A DNA stretch of 64,000 bases from Xanthobacteraceae bacterium (GTDB lineage Bacteria > Pseudomonadota > Alphaproteobacteria > Rhizobiales > Xanthobacteraceae). How positions within the stretch are numbered: position 1 is the first letter of the stretch; each line of letters starts with the position of its first letter. Location: positions 62,001 to 126,000 of the forward strand of contig JAHBZB010000001.1 of the NCBI GenBank assembly GCA_019635635.1, in the 5' to 3' direction. This document shows, piece after piece, positions 43,108-52,718 of this stretch. The position numbers were made by a program, and so were the translations under genes. The notes under the pieces were generated by a model. The model worked only from the letters and a program-made list of their open reading frames with translations. It was not told where the DNA came from and searched no databases.

Positions 43108-44172
43108 ATGGCAAGCGTAGAACTGACCAATATCAAGAAGGTCTATCCGGGTAACGTCGAAGCGGTGCGTGACGTGTCGCTCACCGTTCCGAACGGCTCC
43201 TTCACCGTGCTGCTCGGGCCATCTGGCTGCGGAAAGTCCACGCTGCTGCGCATGATCGCGGGACTGGAGACGATCACCTCCGGCGTTTGCAAGATCGGCG
43301 AGCGCGTGGTGAACGACATCGAGCCGGCCGAGCGCGACATCGCCATGGTGTTCCAGAATTACGCGCTCTATCCTCACATGAGCGTCTACGACAACATGGC
43401 CTATGGCCTGAAGAACCGCGGCACGCCGAAACCCGAAATCGAAAAGCGCGTGCGCGAGGCGGCAAGCCTGCTTGCGATCGAGGATTATCTTACCCGCAAG
43501 CCGCGCGCGCTTTCCGGCGGCCAACGCCAGCGCGTCGCCATGGGCCGCGCCATCGTTCGCGAACCGCAGGTGTTTTTATTCGACGAGCCGCTCTCCAACC
43601 TAGACGCGAAGTTGCGCGTGACCATGCGGCTGGAAATCAAGCGGCTGCATAATCGGCTCAACGCAACCTCGATCTTCGTCACGCACGACCAGGTGGAAGC
43701 CATGACGCTCGCCGATCAGGTCGTGGTCATGAACGCCGGCAAAATCGAACAGATCGGCGCGCCGGGCGAAGTCTATAAGCACCCCGCGAGCCGCTTCGTC
43801 GCTTCCTTCATCGGCGCTCCGGCGATGAACCTGATGCCGGGGAAAATCGCGGGAGCGGGTATCGTTGAAACGCCGGGCGGAAAGCTCTCATTCGATGCTG
43901 CGCGCTTTTCGGCCTCCGGCGAAGTCGAAGCCGGCATCCGGCCCGAGGACATCCGCGTCACGGAGGGCGCGAACGGAATCCCGTTCAAGCCCGAGCTGGT
44001 GGAAGAACTCGGCGCGACGAGGCTCCTGCATGGGAATTTCGGCACGGCGCCGATCATCGTCGCGATTCCCGCTTCCGGAACGACGCATGAAAACAAGGAA
44101 GTGCGGCTTACCGTCGATCCCGCAGCCGTGCATCTGTTCGACAAAGCAACCGGCCGCTCGCTCGCGCGCTAG
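43108..44172 (+). CDS. ugpC: Glycerol-3-phosphate ABC transporter ATP-binding protein
   Basis: A 354-residue ATPase with Walker A GPSGCGKST, the signature LSGGQRQRVAMGRA, Walker B VFLFDEPLSNLD and a C-terminal TOBE regulatory region. Energises the Ugp importer. Its end overlaps the convergent dipeptidase gene by 4 bp. Confidence 0.94.
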   Translation: MASVELTNIKKVYPGNVEAVRDVSLTVPNGSFTVLLGPSGCGKSTLLRMIAGLETITSGVCKIGERVVNDIEPAERDIAMVFQNYALYPHMSVYDNMAYGLKNRGTPKPEIEKRVREAASLLAIEDYLTRKPRALSGGQRQRVAMGRAIVREPQVFLFDEPLSNLDAKLRVTMRLEIKRLHNRLNATSIFVTHDQVEAMTLADQVVVMNAGKIEQIGAPGEVYKHPASRFVASFIGAPAMNLMPGKIAGAGIVETPGGKLSFDAARFSASGEVEAGIRPEDIRVTEGANGIPFKPELVEELGATRLLHGNFGTAPIIVAIPASGTTHENKEVRLTVDPAAVHLFDKATGRSLAR

Positions 44173-45203
44173 ACGCGGGCGTCGAGCGCCGTCTTCAGCA
44201 CGCGCGCGAAATTTCCGATCGCAAGTTTGCGGATCTTCGCTTCCGGCACGCCCTGCCGCTGCCAGTGTTCGACCACGCCTTTCAGGTCGCCGTAATTCGA
44301 GAGCGAGGCGTAAAGCCCGAGCCCGTTGATATCGGTGCCGAAGGCGACATGATCTTCGCCGAGCCATTCGGCAAGTTCGAGCACGCGGTCAGCGTAGCTT
44401 TCGGCGGTCTTGCCGACATCGGGCGCGAGCGCCCACAAGCCGACGACGCCGCCTTTCTTTGCGATTTCCTTCGCAAGATCGAGCGAGAGTTGCCGCCGCC
44501 GCCAGATCGCCGTCGAAGGAACGAGTTGCTTCGCGACCGAGCCGTGCGACCAGACGAGCGGCACGCGGGAAACTTCGAGCGCCGCCCGCGTCGTCGCTTC
44601 CGAAGAATGCGCCAGATCGATCAGCATACCGAGACGATTGCACTCGGCGACGACGCGCTTTCCGGTTTCGCTCAAGCCCCGATGCTGCGGCGCCTCGGTC
44701 TGGATGTCGCCGAGAGAATTGCCGGTGTAATGCACGAGTTGAAGCTGGCGGATGCCGGCGTCGTAGGCGAGCTTCACGCGGGCCGGATCGTTTTCGACGA
44801 AGTTCGCGCCTTCGACCGACAACACGATATGCGGCGCGCCGCGCAGCGCAAGATCGACATCGGCGGCGGTCCTGATTGTCTTCAGCCGCTGCTCCGCCAA
44901 GTGCGCGCGGATCCGTCCGAGTTCACGCTGAAACCAGCCGAGCGTTTCGCCCGCGGCGGGAACGGATTTCTGCTTGTAGGTTTTGACGTCGAACCACAGG
45001 AGATCGCCGACCAGCGACCAGGCGACCAGCGTCGCGTTGCCCGCCGCGAGAGACTGCGCGAAGGGACGAAGGTGATATTTGCTGTTCGCGAAAAACGAAT
45101 GGACGTGCATGTCGCCCACGAAAACCGGCGTCTGGGCGAAGGCTCTTCCCTGTAACGCAAACGGGGCGCTCAGAACGCCCGCCACGAATTCCCGCCGGTT
45201 CAT
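44169..45203 (-). CDS. Membrane dipeptidase (peptidase M19 family)
   Basis: A 344-residue protein with a twin-arginine-type signal (MNRREFVAGVLSAPFALQG, ending AFAQ). M19 zinc-site elements are GDMHVHS (D-x-H), LIDLAHSSEATTRAAL, WSHGSV and AFGTDINGLG. Such renal-dipeptidase-like enzymes cleave dipeptides or related amides outside the cytoplasm. A GGGGGAG ribosome site supports the ATG at 45203. Confidence 0.9.
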   Translation of the reverse strand: MNRREFVAGVLSAPFALQGRAFAQTPVFVGDMHVHSFFANSKYHLRPFAQSLAAGNATLVAWSLVGDLLWFDVKTYKQKSVPAAGETLGWFQRELGRIRAHLAEQRLKTIRTAADVDLALRGAPHIVLSVEGANFVENDPARVKLAYDAGIRQLQLVHYTGNSLGDIQTEAPQHRGLSETGKRVVAECNRLGMLIDLAHSSEATTRAALEVSRVPLVWSHGSVAKQLVPSTAIWRRRQLSLDLAKEIAKKGGVVGLWALAPDVGKTAESYADRVLELAEWLGEDHVAFGTDINGLGLYASLSNYGDLKGVVEHWQRQGVPEAKIRKLAIGNFARVLKTALDARV

Positions 45204-45222
45204 GCGGCTCCCCCGCGAGGAT

Positions 45223-45297
45223 TGGAGCGGGCGATGGGAATCGAACCCACGACATACAGCTTGGGAAGCTGTCGTTCTACCACTGAACTACGCCCGC
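45223..45297 (-). tRNA. tRNA-Gly (CCC anticodon)
   Basis: On the minus strand an acceptor stem GCGGGCG pairs with CGCCCGC. The D-arm reads GTTCAGTGGTAGAAC, the anticodon stem ACAGC/GCTGT encloses the loop TTCCCAA (anticodon CCC), and the T-arm contains GGTTCGATTCC. The CCA tail is encoded. The 106-bp gap to 45403 on its 5' side has two CCCAGGCACC copies and marks the start of lower-GC DNA. Confidence 0.95.
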
Positions 45298-45403
45298 GAA
45301 ATAAGGGCTTCCTCAACTTTTGAGAAATGCCCAGGCACCCCCCAGGCACCGGAACGATCGTATTCCATGTTAAGCTTGGCCGGTAGCTACTAAGATAGAA
45401 AAA

Positions 45404-45772
45404 ATGAAAATGAATAGATCGATCGAGTTGCAAGTAGAGTTGCTAGGTTCAAAGTCCGTTTTCTCCCAACATCTCCTGAGTAACGGCTGGTCGGCTGCGC
45501 AGATTGCCGAAACAATTCAGTCCCTAATAGACGCCCAGCGCTCTGTCGTTCTTTGGCGTTGGATTCAATACTTGGGACTGGCTTTCGTTATCCTGCCACT
45601 ACCAAGCGTATATATTTCACTTTGGATATTTGAGAATAGCTATACCATTGCGGTACTCGGACTACCAATCGCGATTATCTTGATGATACTTGTTGGCGGG
45701 CCGCTTACGTTTGTCGGCGGCTATATGTGGCGGAAATCATGTCGCAAAACATTCATTGAACTAGTGTCATAG
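45404..45772 (+). CDS. Small hypothetical membrane protein
   Basis: 122 residues with two clear hydrophobic helices (IQYLGLAFVILPLPSVYISL and IAVLGLPIAIILMILVGGPL) and a helical N-terminal region resembling a short regulatory segment (SNGWSAAQIAETIQSLID). No named family. AT-rich, unlike the adjoining core. It converges on the exoprotein gene. Confidence 0.65.
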   Translation: MKMNRSIELQVELLGSKSVFSQHLLSNGWSAAQIAETIQSLIDAQRSVVLWRWIQYLGLAFVILPLPSVYISLWIFENSYTIAVLGLPIAIILMILVGGPLTFVGGYMWRKSCRKTFIELVS

Positions 45773-45784
45773 TTCACTAGAAAA

Positions 45785-48700
45785 TTATTGAACACCTACA
45801 AAATAAATATTTCCCTCTCGTAAAATACTCCCCAGCCTATCTCCTCTTTGAAAGCCAGTGAACTTTAACTTTCCCTGCGCTGCGAGGTCTGTAACGACGG
45901 TGAAGCCATCAAGAAGATGACGGGTGAGGACGCTGGTGGGCGCATTTTCTACGTTAATTGTTCTGAGGTTAAAGACTACAGTTGTGCCAACAATAGTACC
46001 AAATAAACCGGCTCGATCTTTCTCCGTTTGAAAATTTATTACGTTAGCGTTCGCATTTGCTGGAGCGTTTGTAAGTGAAATTCCAGCCGCATTAAATGTG
46101 ATTGTGGGGACGCCAAGCATTGCCCCGCTAAAGGCGGAAATTGCGCCCCCAAGTGAATGGCCAGTCAAATAAAGTTTCTCATTCGGATAAGCGCGTTGAA
46201 CAGCCTCAACCAATGCTAACCCTACGGCATACTGAAACACTTCTGCCGACGACCGGTCTGGAACAAACGGGATTCGATTAACAAGCCCGATTAGCGAATT
46301 GAAGCCATTTGTAGGGATCCAATCCGAGAGAATAGCATCCAAACTCCTCGGATCATCCGAACCCTTGAAGGACAGAATAAGCTTTCCATCCACTTTGTAG
46401 ATCGCTGCCTCAAAGCCAGCTGATGTCGCATCCTTTTTAAACTTCTTGTCTGCATCTAGGTCGTTTGGAAAGAGAACAATATTCTTCCAATCAATAGGGG
46501 ATTCACCCAACACGTTGGCTAAGGCGGGTTCGTTCAGATGATAAACAGCCTCCGCAGCAAGAATGAAAACTCTGGTATTTCTAATGAGATCATTTGCTGA
46601 AATGGGGCCGCTAACTCCGGTCCACAAATTTGCGTCGAGTGGGGGAATTTTTGCGATGATCGCTGCAATTTGATTCTTGACGGCATCTGAAATTACTACC
46701 GGCTCGTGGGTCTTGACGTCTAAAACGGAAAAGTCGCCGCCTTGTCCGAGCGCTACCTTACGAATCTGGTCCAATGCTTGGACCTGAGCCGTCCCATAAG
46801 GAGACGTGTTCTGCGGCAAAGCAGCGGCACTCGATGCGGTGAATGCCCAACGCAAATACGGATACCCGTTATTGACAGACGAACTAATCGCCCAAACTGA
46901 CGGACTAAACCCAGCGGGAAGACCTGATTTCAATTGCGAAGTCGTTAATCCTACGCCACCTGCGCTGATCAACGTCCCGCTTGATTGTTGGTCCCAATAT
47001 GAATTCGAAATAGAAGTCGGAAGAATACCCTGAACCCCTACTAGGCCGCCTGAGTAGGGAGACGCATTTATGGTACCCGCTGCGTACGACTGTATAATAA
47101 AGCTTGGGGGATATGCAGAGTCGTTGCTTGAAAATGCAAAGCCTATTAGCCCGCCAGTTCCAGGGAGAAATTCTTGAAATGGAAGCGTGTTGTTACTGGC
47201 ACCCGTGACATTTCCCAAAGCATAGGATTGAGAAATTCGGCCGTGAAAACTTGCCCCCGCAAGGCCGCCAGTTTCAAACTGACCTTGGACCGAGGCGGTA
47301 GAGTAAGAAAATGAAATGATTCCCGCATTGTTATAACCCACGAGACCGCCAACAATGCTGGTAGGGCTAACGCCGGTTACTGAGCCCGTGGAGAATGACC
47401 GAGTAACAGTCGCTGATTGCGCATCTTGCGAGGAACCAACGAGCCCACCGGTCAGCTGATATCCTCTCACCGTCCCATTGAAATATGAATCAGTAATCAG
47501 ACCTTGATTAAGACCGACTAGTCCGCCAACTATAATCCCATCCGGTGATATCACCGAACCTGTTGCAAACGAATTTCGTATGGAGCCGCTAAATAAATAG
47601 CCGACGAGTGCTCCCGCAGCGTCGTTGCCCCCGCCTATCGAGACATTTGTCAGCCCTATATTTAGAATATGCGCGGGCGTTAGAAAACCAACCGTGTGGA
47701 ATAGTCCTACATGGCTATTCGGCGAAGGCGTGGCGTTGATAGTTAGTCGGTCAATAACGTGGCCAAAACCATTCAGCGTTCCGGTAAATGAATCGAATAG
47801 AGGGCCACCTATTGGGCGGAAGCCTTCTCCATTATTCCAACTCACCGTAACGCTCGCGTCTATATTTGAACCGAGCCCATATACTCCGGAAAGATTCTGA
47901 GAAATATTCTGGAGGTCGTTGATGTTGTTCACCAGCATATAAGCGGTGAATTGATCGACTGCCGCGATGTTCTGCAATACCGACGATGCGTAGTTGACCG
48001 GAAACGAATATCCCAATGGTGGATTATATAAAATCTCGACAGTGCCGGTGCTCGCCGAATAATCGATCTTCGCGCTACCGATGAAGTTCACGTAGCCCAC
48101 GCCGGTGCGCTGGCTATCTGCATTCAGAGTTAGATTTCCAGCGGCGGTATTGGAAATGGTCACGCCGTCGTTGATGACGATGTTACGGTGCGCATTCAGC
48201 GTCAGTGAATTATTCGTCGCCCAAGTGATGCTAGCGGCTATCGTAATGTCGCCGTCGCCCGCGACCGCCCCATTCGTAGTAACGACGACATTTGCATTCG
48301 CGAGTGTCGCTTGAAGCGTCGATACGAACGTCGTGCTGCCGGGACCGTTGCCGATCACGACGTTTTCAGGATCAAGCAATAGCGAACCCGTTACACCGTT
48401 CGGCGCGCGCAGATCTACCGAACCAGCGAAGGTGAGGTTCTTCTTTCCGGAGATTTCGAGCAGCCCGCCATCGCCGGAATTGTCACCGCCGCGATTTACA
48501 GCTAGGCCTGCGAAATTCGTTGTCCCGTCCGCCCAAACGATGATCTTCCCGCCATTGCCGTTCTTCAATGCGGAGGCATTTAGGATCGAGAGGGTATCGA
48601 TCCTCACGCTTGTCGCCGTGGGAATAGCCTTCGTTTCCGGCGTACTGCGAAGGATTGCAGCCAGAGTAGCGTCTATCTGACCCCCTGACAGATCGCCGCC

Positions 48701-49729
48701 GATGAGGACCGTGCCGCCTTTGATGTTTCCGGAAGCGTTTAGGTTCGCGTTCGTGAGTTGAATATTCTCGCCGGTGATTTCGATGTAGCCGCCGGTTCCG
48801 TTCTTCTTCTTGCCTTGCGCCGAAATCGCGCCCGATACGACTACATTTTGCGTAGGTGCATCCTGCTGTTTCGTCTTGGCGACGGGTGCACCGAGAATAA
48901 TCACGCCGCCATGTTGCTTTACCGTATTCGCTTCGATCACGCCGCGGTTGTTCACGACTGCATCGACGACCTGCCGCGCCGTCACGGCCGTGAGTTGAAC
49001 CTGGCCGCCGTTCGCTTTGAGCTTGCCGTTATTCTGCACCAGCGAGGTCAAAACTTGACCGGTTGCCACGTCGCGCACTTTTGACGCGATGGCGTCATTC
49101 ACCGAAAGCTGGATCAGCCGGTCGCCATAGAAATCGAGTACAAACTCATTGGCGGAAGCGAGCGCGATCTTCCCGAGCCGCGCGACGATCACGCCGTCGT
49201 TGCGGACGGCCGGAGCAACGAGCGCGGCAAAGCCCTGGCTATGCGCGTTGATAGTTCCGAGATTGACGATAGAGGCATCTGGCCGCCCTGGGATCGTGAA
49301 GCGGTAATTGCCAAGCATGAAGTCTTCGTTGCGAATGTCATGCACGCTTGCGAGAAAACCTGCCGTATCGATCCTGGCACCCGCGCCGATCAGAATTCCG
49401 TCGGGGTTGACGATGAACACGCGACCATTTGCGGTGAGTGTGCCGTAAATTTGGGAAGGCCCGAGGTTTCCGACCACGCGATTCAAAATGACGGAGGAGC
49501 CATCCGGCTGGACGAAACGTACGCTTTCGCCAGCGCCGAGATTGAACGAATTCCAGTTCACGATCGCGCGCGGCGTCTGCTGGATGACGGTCGTATTCGG
49601 TGTGTTCTGACCCTGGATTGTGATGCTGCCAGCCGCGACCTGGCCGTTCACCGGGCCTGCGCTTGCTGAAACAGCGCTAAACAAATAGCAACATAAGCCG
49701 AGCGGTATCTTGCGGATGCCCATCGTCAT
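45785..49729 (-). CDS. Two-partner secretion exoprotein (TpsA) with GLUG-type repeats and C-terminal lipase domain
   Basis: About 1314 residues. After a signal peptide (IPLGLCCYLFSAVSASAG) comes the filamentous-haemagglutinin TPS domain (NSFNLGAGESVRFVQPDGSS, GRVFIVNPDGILIGAGARID). A long beta-helix follows, then repeats of the GGLVG type, then a class 3 lipase-like domain with GHSLGG (nucleophile Ser) and a possible Asp and His in EKDRAG and TRHLLDG. The ATG at 49729 overlaps the tpsB stop (ATGA). The 5' part is GC-rich and the 3' third AT-rich, which suggests module replacement. A secreted or surface lipase fused to an adhesin-type stalk is likely. Confidence 0.85.
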   Translation of the reverse strand: MTMGIRKIPLGLCCYLFSAVSASAGPVNGQVAAGSITIQGQNTPNTTVIQQTPRAIVNWNSFNLGAGESVRFVQPDGSSVILNRVVGNLGPSQIYGTLTANGRVFIVNPDGILIGAGARIDTAGFLASVHDIRNEDFMLGNYRFTIPGRPDASIVNLGTINAHSQGFAALVAPAVRNDGVIVARLGKIALASANEFVLDFYGDRLIQLSVNDAIASKVRDVATGQVLTSLVQNNGKLKANGGQVQLTAVTARQVVDAVVNNRGVIEANTVKQHGGVIILGAPVAKTKQQDAPTQNVVVSGAISAQGKKKNGTGGYIEITGENIQLTNANLNASGNIKGGTVLIGGDLSGGQIDATLAAILRSTPETKAIPTATSVRIDTLSILNASALKNGNGGKIIVWADGTTNFAGLAVNRGGDNSGDGGLLEISGKKNLTFAGSVDLRAPNGVTGSLLLDPENVVIGNGPGSTTFVSTLQATLANANVVVTTNGAVAGDGDITIAASITWATNNSLTLNAHRNIVINDGVTISNTAAGNLTLNADSQRTGVGYVNFIGSAKIDYSASTGTVEILYNPPLGYSFPVNYASSVLQNIAAVDQFTAYMLVNNINDLQNISQNLSGVYGLGSNIDASVTVSWNNGEGFRPIGGPLFDSFTGTLNGFGHVIDRLTINATPSPNSHVGLFHTVGFLTPAHILNIGLTNVSIGGGNDAAGALVGYLFSGSIRNSFATGSVISPDGIIVGGLVGLNQGLITDSYFNGTVRGYQLTGGLVGSSQDAQSATVTRSFSTGSVTGVSPTSIVGGLVGYNNAGIISFSYSTASVQGQFETGGLAGASFHGRISQSYALGNVTGASNNTLPFQEFLPGTGGLIGFAFSSNDSAYPPSFIIQSYAAGTINASPYSGGLVGVQGILPTSISNSYWDQQSSGTLISAGGVGLTTSQLKSGLPAGFSPSVWAISSSVNNGYPYLRWAFTASSAAALPQNTSPYGTAQVQALDQIRKVALGQGGDFSVLDVKTHEPVVISDAVKNQIAAIIAKIPPLDANLWTGVSGPISANDLIRNTRVFILAAEAVYHLNEPALANVLGESPIDWKNIVLFPNDLDADKKFKKDATSAGFEAAIYKVDGKLILSFKGSDDPRSLDAILSDWIPTNGFNSLIGLVNRIPFVPDRSSAEVFQYAVGLALVEAVQRAYPNEKLYLTGHSLGGAISAFSGAMLGVPTITFNAAGISLTNAPANANANVINFQTEKDRAGLFGTIVGTTVVFNLRTINVENAPTSVLTRHLLDGFTVVTDLAAQGKLKFTGFQRGDRLGSILREGNIYFVGVQ

Positions 49730-51405
49730 CTGCGCCCCGATAAAACAAAAAAGAATCTCCAGTTGCCTTCGGCTGGCCCCTCTAGGGTTTTCGCGGCCGT
49801 GAAATCCATGTTCACGGCTTCGAGCCAATCGAGCCTGATACCCGCGCCTGCGGACGTGCCTGTTACCGTCGGCCCCGTGCCGATGGCCGGTTCGATGTGA
49901 TAGGCTTCGCCCCGATCAATAAAACTATAAACTTGCATTGCCGAAATGACCCCCGGCTGCAACGGCAAGTTATAGCGCAGCTCGGCGGTCGCCATCCAGC
50001 AATGATCGCCGGTCATTTGCGAAGGATCGAACGAGCGTCCAAACAATTTGCCGCCATAACCGCATTCTTCCGGTGCGAGCAACGGCGTCCACGCATATTG
50101 CCCGTAGATCGATCCATAGAGCGAAACGCCTGCAAAGACCGGCTGCGTTCGTGCCACGATCGATTCGATCTTGGTGAAATCGACTTTACCTGCTGCGCGA
50201 GAAGCGAATGGATTGCCATTGTGCGTGCTGCCCCAGCTATCGAATCCTTGGCTGAAGGTCAGATTGATTTGATTCACGCCGGAAAATTGATCGGCCCAAT
50301 CTGTGTTGAGCCTGGCACGCGCTCCGCGAAGTCGGTCCTCATTGAAAAGGCCACCCAAGATATCGGCGCTGCTGTCGCTTGCGAACAGCAAAACGGTGCC
50401 GGTCAGATTCCGCTCGCGCGTTCGGATGAAAGGAAAGCTTGCGCCTGCCTCAAAAGTGAGGCTGCGGTTGTGGTATTCAAGCGTGGTCAGCGCTGGAGTG
50501 CCGGGATGGCCAAAGCTATAAATCCCGGTCGCAAAGAAACTTAGAGCTTCACTCGATACGACTTGGCGATAGGTCAGCGACAAATACTGGAGTTCTTTTG
50601 CCTGGAACGTGCCAGCATAGGTCGCAGACAGCGAGGCATGATCGCCAAATAGATTGTTGAAGCTGATGCCGGTTTGGGCTTGATACGGCCCGCGCGCAAA
50701 CGTCCCTCGATTGTCGGAGCCGATGGTGAAATCCAGCTTCTTCTCCACCACTTCGACGACTAGCGTGGAAGCTCCGACCTGTCCGCGCGTAGATGCTTTT
50801 AAGCGGGAAGTGAATTTCAATCCCGGTAAATCACTCGCTAGCAACAAGTATCGCTCGATCGTCCTGACATTGATTGGACGTTCCGCCGTGATCTTGGCGG
50901 CGTAGGCCGAGAAGAAATCGCGATACCGCGAAAGCGCAGCGGGCCATTCCACGTTATCGATGAAGCCTTCGACAACCTGAATGCGAACCGACGCCGACGC
51001 CTGTGTCAGTTGCTGGGGAGGAATGATCGCGCGGGAAAGCGCGTAGCCGTCTTGTCCGTATTTCGCGGTGATGCGCTGGGCGAGATCATAAATCTCCTGA
51101 AGCGAAACCTCCCGATCCAGTAACTCCTCATAAAGCGGCTTGAGATCTTCTTTCGAATAAACCGTCGAACCTTCGATCCGAATGTTTCGAAGCCGCAAAC
51201 GGACCGTGGCAGCCTGCGGGGGAGCGGTAGTGCTGGGAAGCACAATGGCTGGGCCACGCGGCTGCGCTTGCGGCGTTGGAGGCGCGGTAAACCGGTCCCG
51301 CTCCCGGCCCGGCTCGGCGCTCGGCGGAACAGCTTGCGCCAAAGCAGCCGCTGGGATGCATAGCAACGCTGCCGCCAACAAGCAGCGATACGCCTTAAAC
51401 GCCAT
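49726..51405 (-). CDS. Two-partner secretion outer-membrane transporter (TpsB, ShlB/FhaC/HecB family)
   Basis: A 559-residue Omp85-superfamily protein. It has a signal peptide (KAYRCLLAAALLCIPAAALA), a proline-rich linker, and POTRA domains (RLRNIRIEGSTVYSKEDLKP, ITAKYGQDGYALSRAIIPPQ). A long beta-barrel ends with a C-terminal aromatic-type strand. It exports the TpsA encoded downstream. GAGGAGAGG before 51405 fixes the start; the longer frame to 51543 is not supported. Confidence 0.92.
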   Translation of the reverse strand: MAFKAYRCLLAAALLCIPAAALAQAVPPSAEPGRERDRFTAPPTPQAQPRGPAIVLPSTTAPPQAATVRLRLRNIRIEGSTVYSKEDLKPLYEELLDREVSLQEIYDLAQRITAKYGQDGYALSRAIIPPQQLTQASASVRIQVVEGFIDNVEWPAALSRYRDFFSAYAAKITAERPINVRTIERYLLLASDLPGLKFTSRLKASTRGQVGASTLVVEVVEKKLDFTIGSDNRGTFARGPYQAQTGISFNNLFGDHASLSATYAGTFQAKELQYLSLTYRQVVSSEALSFFATGIYSFGHPGTPALTTLEYHNRSLTFEAGASFPFIRTRERNLTGTVLLFASDSSADILGGLFNEDRLRGARARLNTDWADQFSGVNQINLTFSQGFDSWGSTHNGNPFASRAAGKVDFTKIESIVARTQPVFAGVSLYGSIYGQYAWTPLLAPEECGYGGKLFGRSFDPSQMTGDHCWMATAELRYNLPLQPGVISAMQVYSFIDRGEAYHIEPAIGTGPTVTGTSAGAGIRLDWLEAVNMDFTAAKTLEGPAEGNWRFFFVLSGRR

Positions 51406-51513
51406 CCAACCCTCTCCTCGGGCAAGGATGATCGCAGCCGTAAGCCTTCCGTCAAGCAGACCGGGGCTTATAAGAGGGAGGTAATTGAGTAATCTGCCTA
51501 CGAATGGAATCAC

Positions 51514-51542
51514 AAAAAAATGCCCCTCAAAAATGAGGGGCA
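51514..51542 (-). terminator. Intrinsic terminator after the primase-like gene
   Basis: Perfect 9-bp stem TGCCCCTCA / TGAGGGGCA with an AAAA loop at 51521-51542. On the minus strand it is followed by a seven-T run (51514-51520 complement). It ends the leftward transcript from 52337 before tpsB. Confidence 0.9.
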
Positions 51543-51548
51543 AGGCGA

Positions 51549-52337
51549 TCAGAACAGTTGCGCCGAGACTTTCTGCGTTTCCTTCATCAGCGACGCCAGT
51601 TGTTCGAACTGCCGCACGCTAATGCTATCTGTGAGAAACGCGATGATCGTTTCCATCGCGATCCCGTTTTCGACGGCTAACAGGAGTTGGAGCGGATCGC
51701 GGCAAACGATCAACTCGCCGCCGTCCGTGAGCCGGTGTGCGTTGAAAATCGCAACGCCGGGATCGAAGTTGTGAAATAGCAACTGCGGCGATTGCTGCTT
51801 CGATACGGCCAGCCCGGCATAAGCGAGCAAAGTACCTTCCCGGCTATAGACCGGCAAAGCAAAGCGACCGCGAAGGACGCCTTTACCCGCGTAGCCACCT
51901 CCGAACGCTTCTGCCGTGGCCACTGAAATACCAAGCGCTTCGACCATGGGATGTTCCGCTTCAAGATAGGGAAGCGGCTTCAGTTTCGCAGCCGTGCCAT
52001 TCGGCGGGGCGGCGGCATTGCCCGTCTGCACATCTGCCTTTCTATCCGAGGCTCGTTTGTCGCCGATCGCGTTCTCAATCAGTTGAGCGGCTTCATTCTG
52101 CGTGCAGCCTTTTATGTGGGCCACCAATTTGATGAAGTCGCCGCCGATTTTCGCGGAGAAGCAATAAAACAATCCGCGCTCAGGTGTGATGACCAGCGTG
52201 CGATCTCCTCCCTTATTGCAAGCGGGACAAGGTCCGCGTTGCTGATTGCCATGTGGCTTCAGTACCAGCGGTAGAAGCTGCGCCACTTGCGCGATATCGG
52301 TGCGAGATTTCAGTTCCGTGAAGTCAATGTACGGCAT
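51549..52337 (-). CDS. CHC2 zinc-finger, DNA primase-like protein
   Basis: A 262-residue protein with a CHC2-type finger (CPACNKGGDRTLVI, then GLFYCFS) followed by a primase-like linker (GGDFIKLVAHIKG) and a C-terminal region of Toprim character (GELIVCRDPLQLLLAVENG). GGGAGG 8 bp upstream supports ATG 52337. Probably primes replication of the mobile element after transfer. It is divergent from 52413 across 75 bp containing CCATTGTACCATTGG. Confidence 0.85.
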   Translation of the reverse strand: MPYIDFTELKSRTDIAQVAQLLPLVLKPHGNQQRGPCPACNKGGDRTLVITPERGLFYCFSAKIGGDFIKLVAHIKGCTQNEAAQLIENAIGDKRASDRKADVQTGNAAAPPNGTAAKLKPLPYLEAEHPMVEALGISVATAEAFGGGYAGKGVLRGRFALPVYSREGTLLAYAGLAVSKQQSPQLLFHNFDPGVAIFNAHRLTDGGELIVCRDPLQLLLAVENGIAMETIIAFLTDSISVRQFEQLASLMKETQKVSAQLF

Positions 52338-52412
52338 GGGGACAACCTCCCGATGTTTGCCGTGCTCCATTGTACCATTGGACAGGAACTGCACTTTGGA
52401 TGGAGTATCGAT

Positions 52413-52667
52413 ATGGCAGCTTCAGAAGGAGAGGCGCAGCCTGCGCGAAAGGGAAGCGAGCGCCGTAAGCCGACTTTCGTAGTGCGCGCACCCGACGCGA
52501 ATGCACGCGGACGTTGGGTCACGCTCGGCTATGCCTGGCAACGGAAGAATGGCGAAGATGGCTTTAGCGTGAAGCTCAATTCGATCCCGGTGGGGAATTG
52601 GGACGGCACGCTGGTGCTGTTGCCGCCGCTATCGAACGAAGAAGTACCGGGACAGCCGGGAGAGTAA
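52413..52667 (+). CDS. Small hypothetical protein of the mobile element
   Basis: 84 residues: a basic N-terminus, then a compact strand-rich domain (GRWVTLGYAWQRKNGEDGFS, VKLNSIPVGNWDGTLVLLPP). Similar small proteins accompany integrative-element cores in alphaproteobacteria, function unknown. The ATG at 52413 is chosen over the longer frame because the latter runs through the divergent promoter. Confidence 0.6.
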   Translation: MAASEGEAQPARKGSERRKPTFVVRAPDANARGRWVTLGYAWQRKNGEDGFSVKLNSIPVGNWDGTLVLLPPLSNEEVPGQPGE

Positions 52668-52671
52668 ATGC

Positions 52672-52700
52672 AAAGGGCGCCATTTAACGGGCGCCCTTTT
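52672..52700. terminator. Bidirectional intrinsic terminator
   Basis: AAAGGGCGCC (52672-52681) and GGCGCCCTTT (52690-52699) form a perfect 10-bp stem between convergent genes, with a T-run on the plus strand and an A-run on the other side. Confidence 0.85.
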
Positions 52701-52718
52701 CTATGAGGAAAATTCCGT

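Noticed and set aside
39978-45155. Long antisense frames over the ugp operon and dipeptidase (39978-40721, 41108-42175, 42247-43524, 44265-45155)
   Set aside because: All lie opposite clearly identified genes with intact motifs; composition is typical of shadow frames in high-GC DNA.
45223-45297. tRNA-Gly as the attachment site of the right-hand mobile region
   Set aside because: Elements normally insert at the tRNA 3' end, which here faces left toward core genes; no integrase or duplicated tRNA end is visible on the right side within the window.
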